Positions 34,548-43,148 of a DNA stretch of 64,000 nt are shown here, piece after piece. Under the pieces are notes generated by a model, which saw only the letters and a list, made by a program, of their open reading frames with translations, made no database searches and had not been told where the DNA came from. Within the stretch, counting starts at the first letter, position 1; each line of letters opens with the position of its first letter. Source of the DNA: Vitreimonas flagellata (GTDB lineage Bacteria > Pseudomonadota > Alphaproteobacteria > Caulobacterales > Aquidulcibacteraceae); contig NZ_SBJL01000002.1 of NCBI RefSeq assembly GCF_004634425.1, forward strand, positions 744,001-808,000. Direction: 5' to 3'. Both the position numbers and the translations under genes were made by a program.

Positions 34548-35813
34548 CTAAGCCGCCAAGCTCTCGCCCCGCAGCAGCTTCGGCAAATCGCCTGCGCCGC
34601 CGCCGGCGTATTTCATAAAGAACCGCCGCGCCGGGCCAACAGCATTCACCGCCGCAAGCCCCAAGCCACGCGCTGCGCGCAGCGGCGTGATGTCGTTAGA
34701 GAACAGCTTGTCGAAAAACTCCATGCCCAACGCCATCGTCACGTTGTCGAAGCGGCGCCAGCGTTGGTAGCGCTCCAGGATTGACACATCCCCCGCATCG
34801 AGCCCCAAGCCCATGCCATCGGCGACGCATTCGGCCAAGGCCGCGCAATCTTTCAAACCTAAATTCAAACCTTGCCCCGCGAGCGGGTGAATGCCGTGCG
34901 CGCTATCGCCGGCGAGCGCCACGCGTTGATCAATCATGCGCTCGGCCAATTGCAACGAGAGCGGATAGCCAAAGCGCGGGCCTTCAAGTTTCAACGCGCC
35001 GAGGAAATCGCCGAAGCGCAAACGCAGCTCGGCCAAAAAATCCGCTTCCGGCATTTTCAGCAACGCATCAGCGGCCGCGCGCGGCTCGGCCCACACAATG
35101 TTCGAGCGCTCGCCCTTCAACGGCAAAATCGCGAACGGCCCATTCGGCAAAAAGAATTCATGCGCCACCGCGTCGTGCGGCTTCTCGTGTTGGATGGTCG
35201 CGACGATCGCCGTCACCGGATAATCCCAACCAATGGTGCGAATGCCCATCGCCGGCCGCACGAACGAGCGCCGTCCATCCGCGCCCACCAACAAGGGCGC
35301 GCGATATTTCCCGCCGTCCGCCAACGTTGCGGTGACGCCCGCGGGATCGCGCTCGATCGCGCTCACCGACATCGGCTGAATCATTTTGATCGAAGGCCGC
35401 GCCTTCACCGCGTTATCGAGCGCCATGCGCACGTGCCGCGCTTCCAGCATCAGCCCAAGCGGCTCATCGTGATCGTGCAATTCGCTGCGATCGAAATGGA
35501 GATGCAGCAGCGAGGCCCCGCCCTTGCGCGCAGCCGCGCCCAAGCGGCCGTCCGTCACCATGATCTGCTCGATCGGCTGCGCCACTTGGTCGAGTTCATC
35601 GCCCATGCCCAGCGCGCGCCACATCCGGTAGGAGGCGAAGGCGATGGCGAAGGCGCGACCGTCAAACGCCGGGGCCAAGGTGTCCGCCGGCTTCGAGGCG
35701 TCGATCACGATCACCGAAACGCCAGCCTGATCCAGCGCCAAGGCCAGCGTTTGCCCCACCAGACCGCCGCCCGAAAGGATCACGTCGGCGTCGAAACCAC
35801 GTCCATTGCTCAT
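34548..35813 (-). CDS. UbiH/UbiF/VisC/COQ6-family FAD hydroxylase
   Basis: About 421-residue flavoprotein monooxygenase, expected to hydroxylate a ring carbon in ubiquinone synthesis. ADVILSGGGLVGQTLALAL near residues 8-27 is the FAD-binding GxGxxG, LLVGADGRRSFVR near 175 the DG motif, and LAGDSAHGIHPLAGQGLNLGLKD split over about 300-320 is the family's GD motif. I placed the start at ATG 35813; an ATG at 35837 and an open frame to 35873 are alternatives, none with a good ribosome-binding site. Convergent with micropeptide copy 1. Confidence 0.88.
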   Translation of the reverse strand: MSNGRGFDADVILSGGGLVGQTLALALDQAGVSVIVIDASKPADTLAPAFDGRAFAIAFASYRMWRALGMGDELDQVAQPIEQIMVTDGRLGAAARKGGASLLHLHFDRSELHDHDEPLGLMLEARHVRMALDNAVKARPSIKMIQPMSVSAIERDPAGVTATLADGGKYRAPLLVGADGRRSFVRPAMGIRTIGWDYPVTAIVATIQHEKPHDAVAHEFFLPNGPFAILPLKGERSNIVWAEPRAAADALLKMPEADFLAELRLRFGDFLGALKLEGPRFGYPLSLQLAERMIDQRVALAGDSAHGIHPLAGQGLNLGLKDCAALAECVADGMGLGLDAGDVSILERYQRWRRFDNVTMALGMEFFDKLFSNDITPLRAARGLGLAAVNAVGPARRFFMKYAGGGAGDLPKLLRGESLAA

Positions 35814-35852
35814 AGCCAACGATAGGCCCGCTGACATTTTTCTGTCGATGCG

Positions 35853-35891
35853 GCCCTGGCGCGCAAGCGCCAAGCAGGGCGCCTCTTTTTT
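35853..35891 (+). terminator. terminator-like GCAA hairpin in the amtB leader
   Basis: TGGCGC-GCAA-GCGCCA, extended after a small bulge by GCCC/GGGC, then TTTTTT at 35886-35891. No plus-strand gene precedes it (the UbiH-family gene is on the other strand), so as a plus-strand terminator it would act as an attenuator about 105 nt before amtB. Confidence 0.45.
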
Positions 35892-35996
35892 GTGCGCTCA
35901 CGCTGCACTGCACTATGGAGAGCTCTTCATACCTTGCTCACCACGCCCAGCGCCCCGCCAATCGCACGGTCCAGATCATCCAGTGGGAGCGGGGTA

Positions 35997-37568
35997 ATGA
36001 CTGCTAAAGAGAATAGGCTGCGGGCGCTGTGGCGTTCGCTTCAAATAGGGGCGGTTTCGCTCGCCGCTGCGTTCGCGCTGACGGCGATCGCGCCCGACAT
36101 GGCGTTCGCGCAAGAGGCGCCGGCCGCTGTGGAAGCGGCGCCTGCGCCAGAAGCTGCTGTGGTTGAAGAAGCCGTGGTGGAAGAGGCTGCGGCGACGATC
36201 ACCGTGCCGGAAGCCAGCGTCGACAAGGGCGACGTGACCTGGATGATGGTCTCCACCGTGCTCGTTCTGCTCATGATTATCCCAGGCCTCGCGCTCTTCT
36301 ACAGCGGCCTGGTGCGCACCAAAAACGCGCTTTCCGTGCTGATGCAGGTCGGCACCGTGACCGTGATTGGCATGATCCTGTACGCGCTGGTTGGCTACAG
36401 CCTGTCGTTCACGACCGGGCCGAGCGCGTTCCTCGACCAATTCATTGGCGGCACGGCGCGCTTCTTCCTGATCGATGGCGCGGACGGTTCGGATCTCTCC
36501 GACAATTTGGTCGCCACGTTCTCCACCGGTATTTATCTGCCGGAACTGGTCTTCATCGTCTTCCAAATGACCTTCGCCTGCATCACCGCGGCGCTGGTGC
36601 TCGGCGGCTTGGCCGAGCGCGTGAAGTTCATCGGTGTCGTGCTGTTCGCCATCCTGTGGCCGCTGCTCGTCTATTACCCGATGGCGCACATGGTCTGGTG
36701 GTGGCCGGGCCCGGATCTGGTTGCGAGCGGCACGCCTGCCGTGGGCGGCTTCATCTGGAATTTCGGCGCGCTTGATTTCGCCGGCGGTACGGTCGTCCAC
36801 ATCAACTCGGGTATCGCGGCTCTTGTCGGCGCGATCGTGATTGGCCGCCGCAACAGCTACAAGAAAGAGCCGATCCCGCCGCACTCGCTGATGATGACGC
36901 TGATCGGCACCGGCCTGCTCTGGTTCGGCTGGTTCGGCTTCAACGCCGGCTCGAACCTGGAATCGAATTATTATTCGGTCCTCGCAATGGCCAACACCTT
37001 CCTCGCCCCGGCGGCCGCTGGCTTCTCGTGGGTGATGGTTGAGTGGCTGACGAAGGGCAAAGCGAGCCTGCTCGGCCTTTGCTCTGGCATCGTCGCTGGC
37101 CTCGTCGCGGTGACGCCGGCTGCGGGCTTCGCTGGCCCGATGGGCGCAACACTTCTCGGCCTCGTTGTCTCTCCGATCTGTTTGTTCGCCTGCTCGGCGC
37201 TCAAGAACATGCTCGGCTATGACGACAGCCTGGACGTCTTCGGCATCCACGGCGTAGGCGGCATCGTCGGCGCCATTGGCACGGGCCTTGTTGTCAACCC
37301 GGCTTGGGGCGGCGCTGGCGTGGTCGATTACGTCAGCTGCGTCGAAGCAGGCGCTGTGCTCGCGACCTGCCCGGTCGCCGAATACAACCTCGTCGGCCAA
37401 GTCACCGCGCAAGCCAAGGGCGTGCTGACCACGCTCGTGTGGTCGGGCGTGGGCTCGCTGATCATCTGGGTTGTCCTTCGCGTGCTGGGTCTGCTGCGCG
37501 TTTCGAAGGAAGTCGAACAGGAAGGTCTCGACGTCGCCGAGCACGGCGAGGCCGCCTACCATCCCTAA
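35997..37568 (+). CDS. amtB: ammonium transporter (AmtB family)
   Basis: 523-residue channel for ammonium/ammonia in the inner membrane. A cleavable signal (about residues 15-38, ending AFAQ) is followed by an Ala/Glu/Val-rich spacer (about 38-75) that would face the periplasm, then eleven membrane helices starting WMMVSTVLVLLMIIPGLALFYSG. The twin-His region shows FGIHGVGGIVGAIGTG near 427 and the first His in VHINSG near 268. GGGAG before ATG 35997 sets the start; the frame is open to 35892. No glnK neighbour, which is unusual for this gene. Confidence 0.94.
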   Translation: MTAKENRLRALWRSLQIGAVSLAAAFALTAIAPDMAFAQEAPAAVEAAPAPEAAVVEEAVVEEAAATITVPEASVDKGDVTWMMVSTVLVLLMIIPGLALFYSGLVRTKNALSVLMQVGTVTVIGMILYALVGYSLSFTTGPSAFLDQFIGGTARFFLIDGADGSDLSDNLVATFSTGIYLPELVFIVFQMTFACITAALVLGGLAERVKFIGVVLFAILWPLLVYYPMAHMVWWWPGPDLVASGTPAVGGFIWNFGALDFAGGTVVHINSGIAALVGAIVIGRRNSYKKEPIPPHSLMMTLIGTGLLWFGWFGFNAGSNLESNYYSVLAMANTFLAPAAAGFSWVMVEWLTKGKASLLGLCSGIVAGLVAVTPAAGFAGPMGATLLGLVVSPICLFACSALKNMLGYDDSLDVFGIHGVGGIVGAIGTGLVVNPAWGGAGVVDYVSCVEAGAVLATCPVAEYNLVGQVTAQAKGVLTTLVWSGVGSLIIWVVLRVLGLLRVSKEVEQEGLDVAEHGEAAYHP

Positions 37569-37598
37569 GCAACGCTCAGGGGTTCTCCTCCTCACTTC

Positions 37599-37624
37599 GG
37601 GCGCGGTTCTTCGGAACCGCGCCC
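37599..37624 (+). terminator. intrinsic terminator after amtB
   Basis: GGGCGCGGTTC and GAACCGCGCCC form a perfect 11-bp stem around a TTCG tetraloop, followed by TTTTTG and TTTTT. Confidence 0.95.
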
Positions 37625-37773
37625 TTTTTGTTTTTACCTTTGTAAACAGCGATTTTTCGCAACCAATATGAACGCGTCCGTAACTCTGTTCGCGCCCGAA
37701 TCTTCACCCCTCGTTTACCCGAAAGGACAACAGTCCCGAACCGGCACAGGCCACCGAAAGGCGCCCCACTTCC

Positions 37774-40191
37774 ATGACCGACGACGCTTACCACCAAGGG
37801 GGAAGAATCCCCTCCGTCGCCAGTTCCTCCGCGGGACGCCTCGCCTTGAAGCGCGCGACAGCCTCCGTGGGTGCGGCCATCCTTGGCGCGTACGGCCTGG
37901 GCGCTGTGCTAACCTATTCGCCGGAAGATCCGAGCCTGAACGTCGCCTCGAACGGCGCGACGCATAATCTCTTCGGCGGCGCGGGCGCTGTCGTTGCTGA
38001 TCTTTCGATTCAAGTGCTTGGCGCTGCAGCGCCGCTCGCGTTCGCGGCGTTGCTTGCGGCCGGTGCGCTGCGCATTGCGCGCCAACAGCTCGTCATGAGC
38101 ATCGATCGGCGTCGCGTGTTCGCCGCGCTCGCAGGGGTACTGTTGCTTGGCGCTGCTGCCGCCACGATTCCAACGCCGGACGGTTGGCCGCTTTCGGTCG
38201 GCTTCGGCGGCATGATGGGCGACGGCGTCGCGGGCTTCATCTCCGGCCTTGCTTCGATGCCGGGCCTGCCATTCCCGCGCGTACTCACAGGTTTGCTCTG
38301 CGCCATCGGCGGCATTCTCGCCATCGGCTGGTCTTTCCAAGTGCGCAAGGAAGACGTGAAGAACGCCGCCGCCACCGCGCGTCGCCTCGCGGACGGCGCA
38401 GGCCAGCGCGCGCAACGCGCCATCTCCTACGTCTCCGACAAAACCCGGCGCGAAGAAGAACCTCTCGATCCGCGCATGTATGAGCGCGCCGCCAACATCG
38501 CGCGCGAAGATCGCGCCCCCGCGCCGGAACAACAACAACCGCAACGCGCCCCGCGTCCCGCACCGCAACGCCCCGCGCCGCGCGCTGAAGCGCCACAACG
38601 CGCCGCAGCGCCGCGCGCTGAAGCCGCGCCCAAGCCCAAGCGCCAACAGCGCGAGCAATCGACGTTCAGCTTCGGCCGTCCGTTCGAATTGCCCGACACC
38701 GATCTGCTGGCCGAACCAAAGCAGCGCATCACGCAAACCGATGCGCAGACGCTGCACGCGATGAGTCGTCAGCTCGAAGGCGTGCTCGCCGACTTCGGCG
38801 TGCAAGGCGAAGTCTTGAGCGCACGCCCCGGCCCCGTCGTAACTTTGTTCGAGTTCGAACCCGCCGCCGGCGTGAAATCCTCACGCGTCATCGGCCTTTC
38901 CGACGACATCGCCCGCTCCATGTCCGCGACCGCCGCGCGCGTCGCCGTCATTCCCGGCCGCAACGCCATCGGCATCGAACTCCCGAACGCCAAGCGCGAG
39001 ACGGTGTATCTCAACTCGCTGCTCAACAGCGCGTCCTTCGTCGGCACGCAAGGCGATCTGCCGCTCGCGCTTGGCGAAACCATCGAAGGCGACCCCTTCG
39101 CCGCCGACCTCACGAAGATGCCGCACTTGCTCATCGCCGGCACCACCGGCTCGGGCAAATCGGTCGGCATCAACGCGATGATCCTGTCGCTGCTCTACAA
39201 GCACACGCCCGACGAGTGCCGCTTCATCATGATCGACCCGAAGATGCTGGAGCTCAGCGTCTATGAGGGCATCCCGCACCTGCTGCACCCGGTCGTGACT
39301 GATCCGAAGAAAGCCGTCGTCGCGCTGAAATGGGTCGTGCGCGAGATGGAGGATCGCTATCGCCGCATGTCGAAGCTCGGCGTGCGCAACATCTCAGGCT
39401 ACAATGAGCGCGTCTCCGACGCCCTCGAACGCGGCGAGCGCCTGGAGCGCACCGTGCACGCGGGCTTCGACCCCACCAGCGGCGAGCCGATCTACGAAAC
39501 GCGCGAGCTGCCGCTTGAGCCGATGCCGTACATCGTCGTCGTCATCGACGAAATGGCCGACCTGATGATCACGGCCGGCAAGGAAATCGAAGCCGCCGTG
39601 CAGCGTCTCGCGCAAATGGCGCGCGCCGCCGGCATCCACGTCATCATGGCGACGCAACGCCCCTCGGTCGACGTCATCACCGGCACGATCAAAGCCAATT
39701 TCCCGACGCGCATCTCCTACCAGGTCACGTCGAAGATCGATTCGCGCACCATATTGGGTGAGCAAGGCGCTGAACAATTGCTCGGCCAAGGCGACCTCTT
39801 GTTCATGGCTGGCGGCGGCCGCATCCGCCGTCTGCACGGGCCCTACGTCACTGACGCCGAAGTCGAACGCGTGGTCGACATGCTGAAGGCGCAAGGCGCG
39901 CCGCAATATCGCACCGACGTCACGCAGGAGCCGAACGAAAACGCCGGCAGCGACGAGCCCGAATTGTTCGCCGATGGCGAGGGCGGCGGCGACGAATTGC
40001 TCGAACGCGCCATCGAGATCGTGCAACGCGACCGCAAGGCCAGCACAAGCTACCTGCAGCGCCGCCTCTCAATCGGCTACAACCGCGCCGCTACGCTGAT
40101 CGAGCGCATGGAAAAGGCCGGGATCATCTCAACCGCGAACGCGGCCGGTAAGCGCGATATTCTCATCGATGAGCTGGAGGATGAGGATTAG
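37774..40191 (+). CDS. ftsK: DNA translocase FtsK
   Basis: 805-residue septal motor that pumps chromosome termini apart and activates XerCD. Hydrophobic N-terminal segments (about residues 30-190) anchor it at the divisome. A Pro/Ala/Gln-rich linker follows (about 235-300), then the RecA-like motor with [16 protein letters not shown] near 455 and [10 protein letters not shown] near 590. The C-terminal gamma winged-helix (about 740-800, [21 protein letters not shown]) reads KOPS. Length is usual for alphaproteobacteria. A TTTAC-N4-GTAAA palindrome lies upstream at 37633-37646. Confidence 0.96.
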   Translation: MTDDAYHQGGRIPSVASSSAGRLALKRATASVGAAILGAYGLGAVLTYSPEDPSLNVASNGATHNLFGGAGAVVADLSIQVLGAAAPLAFAALLAAGALRIARQQLVMSIDRRRVFAALAGVLLLGAAAATIPTPDGWPLSVGFGGMMGDGVAGFISGLASMPGLPFPRVLTGLLCAIGGILAIGWSFQVRKEDVKNAAATARRLADGAGQRAQRAISYVSDKTRREEEPLDPRMYERAANIAREDRAPAPEQQQPQRAPRPAPQRPAPRAEAPQRAAAPRAEAAPKPKRQQREQSTFSFGRPFELPDTDLLAEPKQRITQTDAQTLHAMSRQLEGVLADFGVQGEVLSARPGPVVTLFEFEPAAGVKSSRVIGLSDDIARSMSATAARVAVIPGRNAIGIELPNAKRETVYLNSLLNSASFVGTQGDLPLALGETIEGDPFAADLTKMPHLLIAGTTGSGKSVGINAMILSLLYKHTPDECRFIMIDPKMLELSVYEGIPHLLHPVVTDPKKAVVALKWVVREMEDRYRRMSKLGVRNISGYNERVSDALERGERLERTVHAGFDPTSGEPIYETRELPLEPMPYIVVVIDEMADLMITAGKEIEAAVQRLAQMARAAGIHVIMATQRPSVDVITGTIKANFPTRISYQVTSKIDSRTILGEQGAEQLLGQGDLLFMAGGGRIRRLHGPYVTDAEVERVVDMLKAQGAPQYRTDVTQEPNENAGSDEPELFADGEGGGDELLERAIEIVQRDRKASTSYLQRRLSIGYNRAATLIERMEKAGIISTANAAGKRDILIDELEDED

Positions 40192-40488
40192 GGGGCGCGA
40201 GGAGCTAAGCCCTGTGTCGTGGTCCGTCGATGGCGGGTCGCGGCTGACCCATCGTCCAGGAGGCGAGCGTAGGCAGCTGAAGAAGAGCTACGCTTCATTC
40301 AACTCCCCGGCCCAAGCCGGGAAAAACGATCGAACACCGGGGCGCGTGTGAAGCGCGCATCCTCCGCCGCAAGGCGGACACTTTTTTCCACCGCGTGCCA
40401 GCACGCGCCCCGCCTCCCTTTTGAGGCAGTAGGCAAGTAGTTTTAGAAAACCGGCGCGAGCCGGCGCTTCGTCGCGCCTATTGCCTGC
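40192..40488. other. hairpin-rich intergenic region between convergent genes
   Basis: No gene. GGGGCGCGTG (40339-40348) can pair with CACGCGCCCC (40402-40411). The latter can instead pair with CGCGTG just before it across a CCAG loop. Between them is TCCGCC-GCAA-GGCGGA (40363-40378), followed by T6 (40382-40387). Probably a complex terminator zone for ftsK. Confidence 0.55.
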
Positions 40489-41166
40489 CTACTCAATCTC
40501 CCAATCAATCTCACCGCGCACATCAACCGGCACGCGCTCACACAGCGCCTTGTGCAAGCCCGCTTGCGTCGAGCGGCGCGGCGCGCGGAAGACGTAATCG
40601 ATGCGGCGCTTGGAGAACGACTTGTCCTCGTTGATGAGCTTGCAGCCGAGTTCGTCGAGCACGGCGCGATACGCAGCCGCCGCTTCCTTCACGCGGCCTT
40701 CCGGAATCTCATGCACTTCAAGCTCGCACACAGGATGCCCGTCGAACACATAGATAAGGCCCCATGCCACGACGGCGGCGATCACAGCAAAGTGCGGCAT
40801 GTTGAGGCCGGCGATCAGCCCGAGCAGCGTGACGATGATGAGCCGGCCCGTGTCGCGCGTGGAGGCGGTGTCGGTGCGAAAGCGCATCAGGCCGCCAAGC
40901 CCGAAGATCACGAAGCCGACGACCATGCCGTAGGCCAGCACGATCTCGCCGACGACGGCGCCGACCAGGGCGTACATGATGTACACCTTCGGCATTTCCG
41001 CCTCTTCGCGCGTATCAATCGTGCGCGCCGTGGTCGGGTGAAACGCGATCGCCGCGCCCAAAGCTATGGCCAGCGCCAGTGCTGCGATGAATTCCACGAT
41101 CTGCGGCCCGTCGAGAAAACCGGCCCAGCCGATCGACGGCAGCATCTGCGTCGTGTCTGCAAACAT
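40489..41166 (-). CDS. multi-pass membrane protein with RFRT motif (DUF4956-like)
   Basis: 225 residues: about four to five membrane helices in residues 15-140 and a cytoplasmic alpha/beta tail (about 145-225). The segment GLGGLMRFRTDTASTRDTGRL near 83-103, Gly-rich then RFRT, resembles DUF4956-type proteins, of unknown function. ATG 41166 is preceded by GGGGGAC; the frame runs to 41379 but the added residues are not membrane-protein-like. It sits between ftsK and lolA, which are direct neighbours in many relatives, and faces lolA head-to-head. Confidence 0.65.
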   Translation of the reverse strand: MFADTTQMLPSIGWAGFLDGPQIVEFIAALALAIALGAAIAFHPTTARTIDTREEAEMPKVYIMYALVGAVVGEIVLAYGMVVGFVIFGLGGLMRFRTDTASTRDTGRLIIVTLLGLIAGLNMPHFAVIAAVVAWGLIYVFDGHPVCELEVHEIPEGRVKEAAAAYRAVLDELGCKLINEDKSFSKRRIDYVFRAPRRSTQAGLHKALCERVPVDVRGEIDWEIE

Positions 41167-41303
41167 TCCCGTCCCCCGCGAATCTGGTCGTGATAGGATC
41201 AAGAACTTGTGTTGGGGCGTTCGCCAAGCCCACTCGCCGCCCGGATGAACCTGACCTGAACCGAAAACGGCATTTCCGGCCAAAGCGAACCCTTTTTTTC
41301 GCC

Positions 41304-41984
41304 ATGCGTTTCCGCCACATGACACACATGAACAGACGCCTCGCCCTTCTCGGCCTTTCCGCCCTGGTTTTTGCACCAAACGCGCTCGCCCAAGAGCTGC
41401 GCCCGCGCACCAGCGAAGCCGCCACTTTGGTCACGCTCGAAGGCGCCGATCGCGCCGCAGCGCTCGGCCGCGTCAACGCCGCGCTGAACGGCGTGCGCGC
41501 GCTGCAGGGCCGTTTTGTACAAACCTCGCCCGGCGGCAGCCGCGCCACCGGCCAATTCTATCTGCAGCGCCCGGGCAAACTGCGCTTCCAGTACGATCCG
41601 CCCGCCACGCTTTTGATTGTCTCGGACGGCAGCGTCGTCGCCATGCGCGACACCGCTTTGCGCACCACCGAACGCACGCCGCTGCGCTCCACGCCGCTGC
41701 ATTTGATCCTGGGCGAGAACATCAATCTTGAGCGTAACGCCCGCATCATTCGCGTCTCGCAAGCTGGCGAATGGACGGTCGTCACCGCGCGCGATCGCAC
41801 CGGCGAGATGGACGGCGCGCTTTCGCTGCACTTCGACGCCAACACACAATTGCGCTCGTGGGATGTCACCGACGCGACAGGCGCACGCACGCGCGTGACG
41901 TTGTCCGACATTACGCAGCCCGCCAGCCTCGACCGTAACCTCTTCCGCCTGGAGGACGTATTGCCCAATCGTCCGCGTCGTTAG
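41304..41984 (+). CDS. lolA: outer-membrane lipoprotein carrier protein LolA
   Basis: About 226 residues; a periplasmic chaperone ferrying lipoproteins to LolB or the outer membrane. Signal peptide ends NALAQ. The mature part has the unclosed-barrel signature: LNGVRALQGRFVQTSPGG, ATGQFYLQRPGKLRFQYDPP, then VSDGSVVAMRD. Start is uncertain among ATGs at 41304, 41319 and 41328; all give a signal peptide. It precedes xthA, a conserved alphaproteobacterial pairing. Confidence 0.9.
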   Translation: MRFRHMTHMNRRLALLGLSALVFAPNALAQELRPRTSEAATLVTLEGADRAAALGRVNAALNGVRALQGRFVQTSPGGSRATGQFYLQRPGKLRFQYDPPATLLIVSDGSVVAMRDTALRTTERTPLRSTPLHLILGENINLERNARIIRVSQAGEWTVVTARDRTGEMDGALSLHFDANTQLRSWDVTDATGARTRVTLSDITQPASLDRNLFRLEDVLPNRPRR

Positions 41985-42215
41985 GATAAGGCGAGATTGC
42001 GGCGGCCAGCCAAATTTGGAGTGATTTGGCAAGAGGTTTCACCAGCTCAGGTCTTGAATTTTTTCTCAACGTGGCGTAGATACATCAGGCACGGTCGCCG
42101 CAACATCCCCCTGGATTAGCGTCGTCCCCCCCGCTGACCGATCCAGTAGCGGCGACCGCGACAGCCGGTTTTTCCCCTGCCGGCAAAAATAGCGCCCTCC
42201 CTCAAGGCGCAGAGT

Positions 42216-42244
42216 AAGGCCCGGCGCTGAATGCGTCGGGCCTT
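42216..42244. terminator. hairpin between lolA and xthA
   Basis: AAGGCCCG and CGGGCCTT form 8 bp around a 13-nt loop that can pair further. Located 36 nt before xthA; a likely terminator for lolA though the following T-run is poor. Confidence 0.5.
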
Positions 42245-42280
42245 CTCGCTTTTGCGGGCCGCCCGCGCCAAACAGGGCCC

Positions 42281-43075
42281 ATGCTGAGAATCGCCACCTG
42301 GAACATCAATTCCGTACGCTTGCGCATCCAGATGGTGTGCCGGTTTTTGGGCGAAGCGAAGCCGGACGTTTTGTGCCTGCAGGAAATCAAATGCCGCGAC
42401 GGCGAATTTCCCGCCAAGGCTTTTAAAGAAGCCGGCTACAAGCACATGCATGTGGTCGGCCAAAAAGGCTGGCATGGCGTGGCCATCGTCTCGAAGCGCA
42501 AGATCGAGCCGATCGAAGCGCCGCCGCTGTGCTCCAAGAAGGAAGCGCGCGTCGCCACCGTGCTGATCGACGGCGTTGAGTTGCATAATCTCTACGTGCC
42601 CGCCGGCGCCGACGTGCCCGACCCGATCAACAATCCAAAATTCGCGCACAAGCTCGACGTCCTCGACCGCATGAAGCGCGATTACAAAAAGCGGCGCGGC
42701 AAGGCGCCGATGATCTTGGTCGGCGATCTGAACGTGGCCCCCGGTGAGAACGACGTGTGGAGCCACAAGCAATTGCTCGATGTCGTAAGCCACACGCCGG
42801 GCGAGACCACGCGCTTAGAAGCTGCGCGCGAAGCTGGCGGCTTTGTCGACTTGGCGCGCTACCACAAACCAGACCCGGAGAAGCTCTTCACCTGGTGGAG
42901 TTACCGCAGCCCGGATTGGACCAAGAACAATCGCGGCCGCCGCCTCGATCACATCTGGGCCACCGACGACATCGCGCCGACGTCGCAAGCCGACGCCTTC
43001 CATATCCACGTACCTTGCCGCTCCTGGGAGCGCCCCAGCGACCACGTCCCGGTGGTAGCTGGCTTGAAACTCTAA
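42281..43075 (+). CDS. xthA: exodeoxyribonuclease III
   Basis: 264-residue AP endonuclease and 3'-5' exonuclease of the EEP fold used in base excision repair. Metal and catalytic residues are visible in NINSVR near residue 7, CLQEIKC near 33, VGDLNVAP near 147, LDHIWATD near 223, and SDHVPV near 253. Normal length. It follows lolA on the same strand. Confidence 0.94.
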   Translation: MLRIATWNINSVRLRIQMVCRFLGEAKPDVLCLQEIKCRDGEFPAKAFKEAGYKHMHVVGQKGWHGVAIVSKRKIEPIEAPPLCSKKEARVATVLIDGVELHNLYVPAGADVPDPINNPKFAHKLDVLDRMKRDYKKRRGKAPMILVGDLNVAPGENDVWSHKQLLDVVSHTPGETTRLEAAREAGGFVDLARYHKPDPEKLFTWWSYRSPDWTKNNRGRRLDHIWATDDIAPTSQADAFHIHVPCRSWERPSDHVPVVAGLKL

Positions 43076-43148
43076 CGCTTCGTCGCAACCGCCATTGAGC
43101 CACCGGTAGCGCGCGTTACGATGCGTGCATCTTTTCTGGGGATCTCAA

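Noticed and set aside
34357-34551. 64-codon frame across micropeptide copy 1, also found across copy 2 (47204-47434)
   Set aside because: It is similar in both copies only because the DNA is similar. Base changes between copies alter its residues but are mostly silent in the 30-codon frame.
37633-37646. TTTAC-N4-GTAAA palindrome before ftsK
   Set aside because: A perfect short repeat directly after a terminator T-run and seen only once; too little to claim an operator.
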